Below, piece by piece: positions 1-7,828 of a DNA stretch of 25,552 nucleotides. The notes beneath the pieces were generated by a model. That model was not told the origin of the DNA, did not search any database, and worked only from the letters and a program-made list of their open reading frames with translations. The position numbers and the translations under genes were made by a program. Numbering within the stretch: position 1 is the stretch's first letter; the number at the start of each line of letters is the position of its first letter. This stretch comes from Gammaproteobacteria bacterium UBA1119 (GTDB taxonomy: Bacteria > Pseudomonadota > Gammaproteobacteria > Pseudomonadales > Azotimanducaceae), in NCBI GenBank assembly GCA_002313255.1, contig DCBA01000118.1, positions 22,418 through 47,969 on the forward strand, read 5' to 3'.

Positions 1-428
1 ATCTCTAAAGTCCTAGCGGTGGCATCCCCAATGACGGTGCTCCGTAGATGTCCTACGTGAAGTGTTTTCGCGAGATTGGGAGAGGAATAGTCGATGACGA
101 TGGACTCTCGTCGGGGCACTTTTGTTACCAGATCGGCGCGGGCGAGGGTTCCTTTAAGAAATTCCTGACTTAACGTGAGATTGATGAATCCTGGGCCAGC
201 AATCTCGGTTTGCGCAACTATCCCGGTCAAGTCGGAGGCGCCGACGACGTCTTCCGCCAGCTTACGCGGATTGGTCTTTAAACGCTTGGCGACCGCCATG
301 GCCCCGTTGGCTTGATAATCCCCATATTCGGGACGGCTAGCCGGGGATACTAAGGCGGGGGCCCATTCTTTGGTAACCCGTCCGAATGCCTCGCCGAGGC
401 GGTCGTCGAGAAGTTGCCGTACGTTCAT
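1..428 (-). CDS. argS: Arginyl-tRNA synthetase, N-terminal part (cut by window edge)
   Basis: Class I aminoacyl-tRNA synthetase that charges tRNA-Arg in the cytoplasm. The frame opens with ATG at 428 and runs open to base 1, giving the first 142 residues; the rest lies outside. Residues 1-80 look like the ArgS-specific N-terminal tRNA D-loop recognition domain (GDYQANGAMAVAKRL at 37-51, IAGPGFIN at 76-83). Residues 112-134 carry the ArgS form of the class I signature, with IDYSSPNLAK followed by LHVGHLRS, the HVGH at 124-127 being the HIGH-type ATP-binding motif. The upstream cold-shock-domain gene on the same strand stops only 4 bases before this ATG, so the two are probably cotranscribed. 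Identity is very secure from the Arg-specific sequence around the signature; only completeness is unknown. Confidence 0.95.
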   Translation of the reverse strand, partial: MNVRQLLDDRLGEAFGRVTKEWAPALVSPASRPEYGDYQANGAMAVAKRLKTNPRKLAEDVVGASDLTGIVAQTEIAGPGFINLTLSQEFLKGTLARADLVTKVPRRESIVIDYSSPNLAKTLHVGHLRSTVIGDATARTLE

Positions 429-432
429 GGAC

Positions 433-900
433 TCAGGCGGGATCCACGTCTTCAGCCTGCCAGCCCTTGGAATGTTCGACTACAGTGAAAGTCACCCTCT
501 GCCCGTCGCTTAGGTTGGCTCGCTGGCCGCCGTGAGCGCTGACAGAGCGGTGATGAACAAATATTTCGTCGCCGTTTTCGCGAATGATGAACCCAAAACC
601 TTTGGTGCGATTGAACCATTTAACGATGCCTTCTTCGCGTGGCGCGTCGGATGATTTGAGTTGGCTCTGGTCTCGGCTACTTCGACTCGACCGTGGGGAT
701 GCTTGCGGTCTACGCGAACTCGGGCGCACACGTGCAAGCCGCGCGTTCACTCGGATGGTAATTAACGAGGCAAAGACCGAAGCGATTGACATCGATACCA
801 ACAGGTACCACGAATTCTCGGGGAGTAGTCGATCGTAGATTTGGGTGGCAAGGCCTATGAAGAAAAGGGAAGCGGAGACCGCGGTGACGAGGACCTTCAT
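433..900 (-). CDS. Membrane-anchored cold-shock-domain protein
   Basis: A 155-residue protein with an unusual layout. Residues 2-21 and 31-49 are two hydrophobic segments, likely a membrane hairpin. Residues 50-85 form an Arg/Ser-rich basic linker. Residues 88-153 are a complete cold-shock (OB-fold) domain with the single-strand nucleic acid motifs KGFGFI (100-105, RNP1) and IFVHH (113-117, RNP2). The well-known membrane CSD proteins of the DUF1294 type have the opposite order, with the CSD first, so this is not one of those. A plausible role is binding RNA at the inner membrane, but that is inference and no specific function is known to me. It lies between the cyclophilin gene (upstream) and argS (4 bp downstream). 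A TATGAT box 24 bases before the ATG suggests its own promoter. Confidence 0.85.
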   Translation of the reverse strand: MKVLVTAVSASLFFIGLATQIYDRLLPENSWYLLVSMSIASVFASLITIRVNARLARVRPSSRRPQASPRSSRSSRDQSQLKSSDAPREEGIVKWFNRTKGFGFIIRENGDEIFVHHRSVSAHGGQRANLSDGQRVTFTVVEHSKGWQAEDVDPA

Positions 901-923
901 GCGACTGATCCGTAAAAGAGGCG

Positions 924-953
924 ATCATACCCTAGGGGAGCCGGATGCTTCAG
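924..953 (-). promoter_or_regulatory. Possible sigma-70 promoter for the cold-shock-domain gene
   Basis: Reading the minus strand, TATGAT lies at 929-924, one mismatch from the -10 consensus, and ends 24 bases before the ATG at 900. The best -35 is a weak CTGAAG at 953-948, 18 bases upstream. The -10 is convincing by eye and the -35 is not. The cyclophilin gene ends at 1011, so the 110-base gap gives room for a separate promoter. Confidence 0.3.
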
Positions 954-1010
954 GAAGTTTGAGTAACCGAAGGCCGCGGCCGAGGGGAACTTAAACAAAC
1001 AATGTGAAGA

Positions 1011-1664
1011 TCAGGGGGCCCAGAGATCGTCCGAAAGAAGTCCGGATGTGGCGGTGCCTGGACGGTGAACTTCGGGTCGTCGACGGGCGTTAAGAATCAC
1101 TATCGGTTCTAACGGCACACCGGCCATTTCTTGGAGAATCCCAGTTTCCGCAAATTCAATGATCTCGGCGACGTCAGTACCGGCGACCAGGTGGCCGAAT
1201 ACGGTATAACCTGGTTTTCCGGGAAGAGCGTCCAGGTGCGTATTCGTACTTAAGTTAATGAAAAATTGACTGCTGGCCGAATCGGGGTCTTCTAGGCGAG
1301 CCATCGACAACGTTCCCTTCTGATTTCTCAGCCCATTAAATGACTCGTTGGGGATTTCGCGCGGGCCTTCCCGACGTTGCATCTGTACATCGTAACCTCC
1401 GGTTTGGATGACGAATCCAGCTATCACGCGGTGGAAAATCAGTCCGTTATAAAAACCCGCATCGACTAATTCAAGGAAGTTGGCTACGGTGTGAGGAGCT
1501 CGTTCCCTGTCCAGCGTCGCGATCATGGTTCCGACAGAGGTATTAATGACAACTTGCGGCTGCTCGACGCTAGCTGTGGTATTGCCGTAAGCCATCATGG
1601 TAACGCTGCCGATTAAGATTAAGCACGCCATCGACCAATCGTATGTCCGATCTTGACTAAGCAC
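1011..1664 (-). CDS. Peptidyl-prolyl cis-trans isomerase, cyclophilin type, exported
   Basis: Cyclophilin-family proline isomerase, probably periplasmic. The 217-residue product starts with a hydrophobic segment (about residues 12-27), read as an export signal, followed by the cyclophilin fold. Family landmarks are FHRVI with its catalytic Arg (about 77-81), FVIQTGGY (84-91), GTLSMAR (about 116-122), SSQFFINL (131-138) and the YTVFGHLVAG segment near 153-162. The start used is GTG at 1664; an ATG 33 bases further in would also keep the hydrophobic segment, so the exact start is open. The last 25 or so residues extend past the usual cyclophilin end and are not recognisable. The gene is divergent from uppS. 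PpiA- and PpiB-type assignments differ mainly by localisation, so I leave the symbol empty. Confidence 0.9.
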   Translation of the reverse strand: MLSQDRTYDWSMACLILIGSVTMMAYGNTTASVEQPQVVINTSVGTMIATLDRERAPHTVANFLELVDAGFYNGLIFHRVIAGFVIQTGGYDVQMQRREGPREIPNESFNGLRNQKGTLSMARLEDPDSASSQFFINLSTNTHLDALPGKPGYTVFGHLVAGTDVAEIIEFAETGILQEMAGVPLEPIVILNARRRPEVHRPGTATSGLLSDDLWAP

Positions 1665-1891
1665 TCGCTTGTCCTACCGGTTGTAACGTACACCAATTCC
1701 GACTTTCGCCAGGGCAGACGTTCAAAGTTGCGTTTATGTTGAGGATGTCGCGTTGCACATTTACGTCACATATAAAATCCGTTGACAGGGTACTATGCAG
1801 GCCTCGAACAAGTCCCTTTCGTGGCGATTGGCTCTTCCGACGAAGGTATGCGACCCGACGAGAGTACTTGGTGTAAAAGACTTGTGGTTTT
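1665..1891. other. Divergent intergenic region between cyclophilin gene and uppS
   Basis: This is the largest non-coding gap (227 bases) and must hold control signals for both directions. AT-rich TATAAAAT (1771-1778) and a perfect TTGACA (1782-1787, plus strand) are visible, but no good -10 lies 16-18 bases after the TTGACA, and TACTAT (1791-1796) is too close. I therefore do not call a precise promoter. In most gammaproteobacteria pyrH-frr precede uppS; I see no frr remnant in any frame here, so uppS heads its transcription unit. Confidence 0.4.
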
Positions 1892-2632
1892 ATGTCCGAA
1901 CCTCAAATTAGCTTAACTCAAAGTCCATCCGTTGTACCAAGGCACGTCGCCATCATCATGGACGGAAATCATCGCTGGGCGAAACGGAGGCTGTTGCCGG
2001 GCGCAGCGGGGCATCAAGCGGGGGCTCGGAACGTAAGATATGTCGCGGAGTTATGCGCCGATTTGGGGGTCGGATACCTCACATTGTTTGCGTTCAGCAC
2101 AGAAAATTGGAATCGGCCGAAAAAAGAGATTGATCTGTTGATGCGCCTAATGGGCGGAATGCTCGAGAACGATGTCGAGGAGTTACACGCCAAGGGCGTA
2201 CGACTGCGCATTATTGGCGATCGAAGCAGATTCTCCGCAAAAATTCAGTTGCTCATGGCGCGAGCCGAACAAATAACCCGGTTAAATGATCGTTTGTATT
2301 TAACGATTGCAGCTAACTACGGCGGTCGGTGGGATATCGCCGGCGCCGCGCGTGAGATGGCCTTGGCGGTTAAACGTGGTGAGCTCGATCCTGATTCGGT
2401 CGATGAAAATACGTTTGAAAATTACCTATCGATGCGGGATTTACCACAGCCAGATCTGTGTATTCGCACCGGTGGCGATCGCCGCATTAGTAACTTCTTG
2501 TTATGGGATCTGGCGTACACAGAGCTTTATTTTACTGACGCCTATTGGCCAGAGTTCGACGAAGTGCATCTTGAATCTGCATTCAGCGACTATCAGGGGC
2601 GGCAACGGAGCTACGGTAGGCGTAACAAGTAG
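1892..2632 (+). CDS. uppS: Undecaprenyl diphosphate synthase
   Basis: Cis-prenyltransferase that extends farnesyl-PP with eight isopentenyl-PP units to C55-PP, the lipid carrier for peptidoglycan and O-antigen, at the cytoplasmic face of the inner membrane. The 246-residue length is normal. The substrate-binding loop IIMDGNHRWAKRR (21-33) retains the catalytic Asp24, Asn26 and Arg28, although Gly is replaced by His at 27. FAFSTENWNRP (66-76) and RTGGDRRISNF (192-202) are the other family signatures, followed by the ELYFTD segment. The gene is the first in the plus-strand cluster and its stop overlaps the cdsA start by one base. It needs C5 isoprenoid precursors, which matters because dxr, ispD and ispF are missing from their usual places in this cluster. 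Confidence 0.97.
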   Translation: MSEPQISLTQSPSVVPRHVAIIMDGNHRWAKRRLLPGAAGHQAGARNVRYVAELCADLGVGYLTLFAFSTENWNRPKKEIDLLMRLMGGMLENDVEELHAKGVRLRIIGDRSRFSAKIQLLMARAEQITRLNDRLYLTIAANYGGRWDIAGAAREMALAVKRGELDPDSVDENTFENYLSMRDLPQPDLCIRTGGDRRISNFLLWDLAYTELYFTDAYWPEFDEVHLESAFSDYQGRQRSYGRRNK

Positions 2633-3435
2633 TGCTCAGGCTCCGCGTGATCACGGGTCTTGTTCTAGGACCCACGGTGGTTGCCGCGATCGTCTTTTCT
2701 GAACCGTGGCAATTAGCTCTATTTTTTCTTCTATTTATTAGCCTTGGTATGTACGAGTGGGCTGGATTATCGGGAATCCCGACTCCGTTGTTACGGTTCG
2801 TTTACGTGTTTTCTGGTGCGTTGATGGCGCTTTTCCTCTGGCTCTCTCCTGATATCTGGTATCAGGTTGTGATTGCCGTGAGCGTGGTTTGGGTAGCCGC
2901 AGTCGTTGTTGTTGTCAGTTACCCGCGCTTTTCGTCACGGATTAAAGTGCCTGTGGTGATGGGATCTCTCGGTTGGGTAGTGTGTATTGGGGGTTGGCTC
3001 GCCGTGAACTTAATTCGCCAGCAACCGAACGGTCGTTGGCTGGTTCTATGGTTAATCGTGGTCATAGCAGCCGCGGATACCGGGGCGTATTTCGCCGGTC
3101 GGCGATTTGGTAACGCCAAGCTGCTTCCGAGCGTCAGCCCAGGAAAAACCTGGGAAGGCGTTTGGGGTGGATTAGTCTTGGGGATTTTGACAGGCCAAGT
3201 CGTAGTAATAATGTGCGGTCTTCTTGGCCGATTTGGGTCGTTTGGTTGGTTGATTTTGACGGTATTTGTTGTGGCTGTTTCGATCGTGGGTGATCTCTTT
3301 GAGAGTGTCGTGAAACGAATTTCCGACACAAAGGACTCGGGCAGTGTGCTTCCGGGGCATGGTGGCATTCTTGATCGAATCGACTCTTTGCTTGCCGCGG
3401 CACCGCTTTATGCGCTTTTGACGATGCTGTCATGA
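2632..3435 (+). CDS. cdsA: Phosphatidate cytidylyltransferase (CDP-diacylglycerol synthase)
   Basis: Inner-membrane enzyme making CDP-diacylglycerol from phosphatidate and CTP, the precursor of all phospholipid head groups. The 267-residue product is almost entirely hydrophobic with about seven to eight membrane segments. The CdsA signature lies at 225-252: S-V-V-K-R, then K-D-S-G, then P-G-H-G-G-I-L-D-R, with the metal-binding acidic residues present. The start is GTG at 2632, overlapping the uppS stop by one base, which implies translational coupling. In related genomes dxr follows directly; here the stop codon is followed by about 100 bases with no dxr and then rseP. PyrG, which makes the CTP substrate, is in the same cluster. 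Confidence 0.96.
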   Translation: MLRLRVITGLVLGPTVVAAIVFSEPWQLALFFLLFISLGMYEWAGLSGIPTPLLRFVYVFSGALMALFLWLSPDIWYQVVIAVSVVWVAAVVVVVSYPRFSSRIKVPVVMGSLGWVVCIGGWLAVNLIRQQPNGRWLVLWLIVVIAAADTGAYFAGRRFGNAKLLPSVSPGKTWEGVWGGLVLGILTGQVVVIMCGLLGRFGSFGWLILTVFVVAVSIVGDLFESVVKRISDTKDSGSVLPGHGGILDRIDSLLAAAPLYALLTMLS

Positions 3436-3536
3436 GTCTGTGCTGCTATGATTCCGGTTTGAGGTTGCCTTTTTCGGAATCCCCGATAGGCGACAGCGCT
3501 ACCTGAAGACGGTCAAAAGGTTCCAGATCCAACGGT
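3436..3536 (+). other. Gap at the usual position of dxr
   Basis: In Pseudomonas- and Escherichia-type clusters dxr lies between cdsA and rseP. Here only 101 bases separate them. An ATG at 3432 overlaps the cdsA stop (ATGA) and opens a 24-codon frame ending at 3506, with no resemblance to the Dxr N-terminus (no GSTGSIG-type nucleotide-binding motif). A 7-bp inverted repeat, GATTCCG (3450-3456) and CGGAATC (3475-3481), spans the middle; it lacks a following T-run and so does not look like an intrinsic terminator. No Dxr remnant is recognisable. Confidence 0.6.
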
Positions 3537-4865
3537 ATGGAATTTCTTCAATACTTACTTTACTTGCTGCTGACGCTTGGCATTCTGGTGACGGTCCATG
3601 AATTTGGACACTTCTTTGTCGCGCGAATGTCCGGGGTGGACGTGGTTCGTTTTTCTATTGGATTTGGTCGCCCGCTGCTGAACTACACCGATTCGAAAGG
3701 GACTGAATTTGTATTAGCAACGATCCCCTTAGGGGGCTATGTGCAAATGCGCGAGGATGAACCTGATGAGGAGCACCGTGATCAAGCCGTCCGAACATTC
3801 CCTAGTTTGTCAGTCGGCTGGCGAATTGCTATTGCGTTAGGGGGTCCCGCCGCCAATTTCTTTTTTGCATGGATGGTCTACTGGGTCATTTTTGCAGTAG
3901 GCACGACCGTGGTCGTGCCGGTTCTGGGATCGCCTGATTCAGATACGGTAGCTCACGTTGCAGGTATTCGAGGTGGCGAGGAAATTATCCAAGTTGACGA
4001 TGCACTTACGCCGTCGTGGTCGCAAGTAAACATGCAATTAGCGGCGCGGTTGGGAGATTCGGGCAAGATCAAAGTAACCACGAGCCGACGTGGAAGGAGT
4101 GTCGATTATTGGTTGCCCATTGATCGTTGGCATGCGGGAGTTGATGACCCTAACCTGATGGATTCGCTTGGTTTGACGATGAGCTTCGAACCCGTCATCG
4201 CACGAGTGGAGGTGGGCAGCGTCGCCGAAGAGGGAGGGTTGTTGTCAGGAGATCGGATCTTATCTATCAACGATGACGTGGTGACAAGCTGGACGAATTT
4301 TGTTGATCACGTGCGGCAGGGACATGAGACTGAACTAGTGCTACGTGTCCGACGACAAACAGGGGACGTATTCTTGTCGGTTATGCCAGAAAAGCGCCAA
4401 GACATTGACGGGACAGTTTTTGGTTTTGTCGGCGTGGCACCGGTCGTACCCACTCGGGAAGTACAGTTTTCTGTCAGCGAGGCACTGTGGCGGGGAATCG
4501 AGGAAGTGCAGTCGAAGACGACGTTAACACTGGGGTTGTTGAAAAAAATGGTGCTGGGTCTTGTGTCGACTCGCAATCTTTCTGGGCCTATCACGATTGC
4601 CAAAGTGGCGGGTGATTCGGCACAAGCTGGCTGGCAGCAATTTTTTAACGTACTTGCACTTCTCTCAATCAGTTTAGGGGTCATCAACTTACTTCCGATA
4701 CCGCTACTGGATGGTGGCCACGTGCTGTTTTACGGGATTGAGATCGTAATCGGAAAACCGGTTCCAACGCGTGTACAGACCCTTGGAGTCCAGATTGGTA
4801 TTGTCGCTGTAGCCGGTATGATCGCGCTCGCCTTCTATAACGATTTCGCGAGGTTGCTTGGGTAA
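3537..4865 (+). CDS. rseP: Site-2 zinc metalloprotease RseP
   Basis: Inner-membrane intramembrane protease that cleaves the anti-sigma factor RseA after DegS, releasing sigma-E when outer-membrane proteins misfold, and also clears signal-peptide remnants. The 442 residues fit the family (about 450). The first membrane segment carries the zinc site HEFGH at 21-25. Two PDZ domains occupy roughly 120-290, where the second begins with the VEVGSVAEEGGL stretch. The third zinc ligand lies in LLDGGH at 390-395, followed by a final membrane segment near the C-terminus. The next gene, bamA, is the outer-membrane assembly factor whose failure triggers this pathway. No active-site change is visible. Confidence 0.97.
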   Translation: MEFLQYLLYLLLTLGILVTVHEFGHFFVARMSGVDVVRFSIGFGRPLLNYTDSKGTEFVLATIPLGGYVQMREDEPDEEHRDQAVRTFPSLSVGWRIAIALGGPAANFFFAWMVYWVIFAVGTTVVVPVLGSPDSDTVAHVAGIRGGEEIIQVDDALTPSWSQVNMQLAARLGDSGKIKVTTSRRGRSVDYWLPIDRWHAGVDDPNLMDSLGLTMSFEPVIARVEVGSVAEEGGLLSGDRILSINDDVVTSWTNFVDHVRQGHETELVLRVRRQTGDVFLSVMPEKRQDIDGTVFGFVGVAPVVPTREVQFSVSEALWRGIEEVQSKTTLTLGLLKKMVLGLVSTRNLSGPITIAKVAGDSAQAGWQQFFNVLALLSISLGVINLLPIPLLDGGHVLFYGIEIVIGKPVPTRVQTLGVQIGIVAVAGMIALAFYNDFARLLG

Positions 4866-4869
4866 GTCA

Positions 4870-7215
4870 ATGCGGAAGGTACTGGTCATTAACCTTTTCC
4901 TGCTCGGATTGCCATTGAGGGCCGAGATCGCAAGCTTTGAACTTTCGGATATCCGATTGCAAGGATTACAGCGTGTGTCTGCCGGTACGGTCTTTAACGA
5001 ATTACCGGTGAACGTCGGAGACTCCATCGATGGCGTGACTGTCCGTCAACTCATTCGCGGTTTATTTCGCACGGGTTACTTTGATGACATCACTATGGCC
5101 CGTGATGGCGACGCCTTGATTATCACTCTGCAAGAGCGGCCTGCGATTGAGGCAATCCGGATCGAAGGCAATAAAGCGATTAAAGATGAGTCTTTGTTCG
5201 AAGGTCTTGCTGAGCAAGGATTGCGGGAAGGTGAGATATTTAAACAGGCGACGCTTGAACGAGTTGCGATTGAACTCGAGCGCCAATACGTCGCCCAAGG
5301 ACGTTACGGATCGGGAATTGAGACGAAGGTCGACAAACTGCCTCGTAACCGTGTCGCCATTTCAATCGATATTGAAGAAGGAAAAAGTTCGGGCATTCGG
5401 CACATTAACATTGTAGGAGCGACTGTATTCGAGCAAGACGAATTACTCGACGAACTTGAGCTTAAGCATCCGACGCTACTCGGGTTTATACGTGGAAAGG
5501 ACAAATATTCCAGAGAAAAGCTTCAAGGGGATATCGAAACGCTTGAGTCGTATTACCAAGATCGAGGCTATGTCGAATTTCGGGCCGCATCCACGCAAGT
5601 TAGCGTGGCGCCAGACCGCCGCCAGGTCTATTTGACGATTAATGTCGAGGAAGGCGCGAAATATACCGTTAACGAGGTTGACCTGGTAGGGGAGCTCGGG
5701 GAGGTAAAACCCGAACAGCTGGAGGCACTTTTTGTCGTGCAACCAGGACAAATATTCTCCCGCGCACTGGTTACTGCAACTGAAGAGCGGATCAAAGGAG
5801 TACTCGGCAACTCGGGATACACCTTCGCCGAAGCAACTGGAATTCCAGAAGTTCACGATGATGGAAGCGTGGACGTGAAGTTCATGGTGAATACGGGTCA
5901 GCGAGCGTATGTGCGACGGATTTCTTACGCGGGAAACGCGACGACGCAGGATGCAGTATTACGGCGTGAGATGCGTCAATTGGAGGGCGCGTGGGCGTCA
6001 ACACGAGCTATTGACCTCTCTAAAATCCGGTTGGAGCGATTAGGTTATTTTCAGGAAGTGAACGTGGAAACCCCCGCGGTCCCGGGTCGGGATGATCAGA
6101 TCGATGTCGAGTTCTCGGTCAAGGAACAGCCCACCGGGAGTCTCTCGGGTACGTTAGGTTACTCAGAATATTCTGGCTTAATACTCGGGGCTAGTTTTCA
6201 GGAGACGAATGTAGGTGGAACCGGCAACAGCTTTGGCCTCGGAGTGAGCTGGAGTAAATACATGAAGTCGATCAACTACAATTTCTTTGACCCGTACTTC
6301 ACGGCAGACGGCATTAGTCGCGGTTATAACCTGTTTTTTCGAGAGACGAATTACGGTGCCCGTAATTTGGCTCGCTTTTCCACCGACTCCCTTGGGGGGG
6401 GCGTTAATTTTGGTTTCCCGTTGAGTGAGACTCAACGCTTGCAGTTCTCGCTTACCGTGGAACAGACCGACATTACACAGGGATTTCTTACGGCCCAGGA
6501 AATTTCTTCTTTCGTCAATGCTGAAGGAAACGAGTTCCTCAATTACAAGCTTGAAAGCTCGTGGCGTAGTGTAACTTTGAATCGCGGCATGTTTCCTACC
6601 CGTGGCAAGTCTCACGTTGGAACTCTGGAAGTCTCGATTCCGAGTAGTGATCTAGAGTTTTACCGCGTAAGTTACAAAGGCGATTTTTATTTTCCAGTAC
6701 CGCTTGTTCCGCAATCCCATCTATGGGCACTACGGTTAAGAGCCAAATTGGGCTACGGCGCAGCATTTGGCTCCACCAATACCTATCCGTTTTATGAACA
6801 CTTTTTTGCAGGTGGCTTTGGCTCGGTGCGCGGCTTTGAAAACAGCACACTCGGCCCCCGCACACAACCGATCGAAGGGCTCTATTATCGGGATGCAAGG
6901 GGTGACCCGTTTGGCGGCAACGCCCTTGTGGAGTTAAGTGGAGAATTGATTTTTCCGTTACCGTTAGTCGAGCAGATCGGTCAGATACGTTCTCTCTTTT
7001 TTGTCGATATTGGTAACGTCTTTAACACTAATTGTCCCCCGGGCACGGTAAATTGTTTCGACTTGTCGTTGGAGGAATTGCGCTATTCCACTGGACTCGC
7101 GATCACGTGGCTTACGGCGATGGGACCTATGTCGTTTGCGCTGACGTTCCCGCTCAATACCGGTCCGTTTGATGAGGTCGAACGATTTTCGTTCGAACTC
7201 GGCAAAACGTTCTAA
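4870..7215 (+). CDS. bamA: Outer-membrane protein assembly factor BamA
   Basis: Central component of the BAM complex, which folds and inserts beta-barrel proteins into the outer membrane. I choose ATG at 4870, which gives a clean signal peptide ending near residue 19 (LGLPLRA, then EIASF); the frame also allows TTG at 4858, but that would overlap rseP and lengthen the signal needlessly. The product is 781 residues. Five POTRA domains cover about 20-418, followed by the Omp85 barrel. The barrel carries GSVRGF, with VRGF at 653-656, the conserved loop-6 motif, and the protein ends in Phe as expected for a barrel protein. The short extra segment NTNCPPGTVNCFD holds two cysteines in an extracellular-loop region and could form a disulfide. 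It stands between rseP and skp. Confidence 0.98.
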   Translation: MRKVLVINLFLLGLPLRAEIASFELSDIRLQGLQRVSAGTVFNELPVNVGDSIDGVTVRQLIRGLFRTGYFDDITMARDGDALIITLQERPAIEAIRIEGNKAIKDESLFEGLAEQGLREGEIFKQATLERVAIELERQYVAQGRYGSGIETKVDKLPRNRVAISIDIEEGKSSGIRHINIVGATVFEQDELLDELELKHPTLLGFIRGKDKYSREKLQGDIETLESYYQDRGYVEFRAASTQVSVAPDRRQVYLTINVEEGAKYTVNEVDLVGELGEVKPEQLEALFVVQPGQIFSRALVTATEERIKGVLGNSGYTFAEATGIPEVHDDGSVDVKFMVNTGQRAYVRRISYAGNATTQDAVLRREMRQLEGAWASTRAIDLSKIRLERLGYFQEVNVETPAVPGRDDQIDVEFSVKEQPTGSLSGTLGYSEYSGLILGASFQETNVGGTGNSFGLGVSWSKYMKSINYNFFDPYFTADGISRGYNLFFRETNYGARNLARFSTDSLGGGVNFGFPLSETQRLQFSLTVEQTDITQGFLTAQEISSFVNAEGNEFLNYKLESSWRSVTLNRGMFPTRGKSHVGTLEVSIPSSDLEFYRVSYKGDFYFPVPLVPQSHLWALRLRAKLGYGAAFGSTNTYPFYEHFFAGGFGSVRGFENSTLGPRTQPIEGLYYRDARGDPFGGNALVELSGELIFPLPLVEQIGQIRSLFFVDIGNVFNTNCPPGTVNCFDLSLEELRYSTGLAITWLTAMGPMSFALTFPLNTGPFDEVERFSFELGKTF

Positions 7216-7296
7216 TTACGTTGCTTTCAGGCCTATACTCCGCGTCTAGAACGTCCATGGCTGTTGTTGCGGATCCCAAGAACCAGAAGGAGAAGT

Positions 7297-7806
7297 ATGG
7301 TGCGTAAGAAATCGAAAAAGTGGCTTTTACCGGCGGTTTTGCTTTTGTCTCTTAGTTCTCAAGCTGAATTGAAGATCGTAGTAATTAATGCGGAACAGGC
7401 GATTCTTCAGAGTGAAGAAGGCAAAGCAAAGATTGAGGCTATTCGAACAGCGGTTGAAGCCGATGAACTCAAGATCCAATCCCTTAGCGATCAAATGAAG
7501 TCGCTTCAGGAACGCTTGGCAAAGGACGTGGACGTTATCTCCGATGGAGAGAAACAGAAACTCCAAAAGGAGATTGAGGATTTAAATATCGACGCGCAGT
7601 TCGAGCTCCAAAAATACCAAAAGAAGGGCAATGAACTTCAGCAAGATCTGATGCGAGAAATGACGCCGAAACTTCAGGCCGTGCTTCAGGATTTAATTGA
7701 GGTCGAGGGGTACGATCTCGTTATGCCGAGAGCAGGGCTCCTCTACACGAACGCGAAACACAACATAACCCGTAAAGTTACTGAGAAGTTGAACGAAAAA
7801 CAGTGA
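7297..7806 (+). CDS. skp: Periplasmic chaperone Skp/OmpH
   Basis: Trimeric periplasmic holdase that carries unfolded outer-membrane proteins to BamA. ATG at 7297 is preferred because AGAAGGAGA lies just upstream as a strong ribosome binding site and gives a typical signal peptide (basic VRKKSKK, hydrophobic core, cleavage near residue 23 after SSQA). An upstream TTG at 7264 lacks such support. The mature protein starts ELKIVVINAEQAI, the usual Skp beta strand, followed by a long charged coiled-coil region rich in Glu, Lys and Gln (about residues 45-130), which forms the tentacles. At 169 residues the length is normal. It sits between bamA and lpxD, as in most gammaproteobacteria. Confidence 0.94.
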   Translation: MVRKKSKKWLLPAVLLLSLSSQAELKIVVINAEQAILQSEEGKAKIEAIRTAVEADELKIQSLSDQMKSLQERLAKDVDVISDGEKQKLQKEIEDLNIDAQFELQKYQKKGNELQQDLMREMTPKLQAVLQDLIEVEGYDLVMPRAGLLYTNAKHNITRKVTEKLNEKQ

Positions 7807-7828
7807 TGGAATAGGCCGGCCAGCGCCT

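Noticed and set aside
1782..1810. Perfect TTGACA before uppS as a promoter
   Set aside because: No acceptable -10 box lies 16-18 bases downstream, so only the region is noted.
3450..3481. Inverted repeat after cdsA as an intrinsic terminator
   Set aside because: The T-run lies inside the loop and not after the stem, and the downstream genes appear to belong to the same unit.
4858..4869. TTG start for bamA four codons upstream
   Set aside because: It overlaps rseP, and the ATG at 4870 gives a normal signal peptide.
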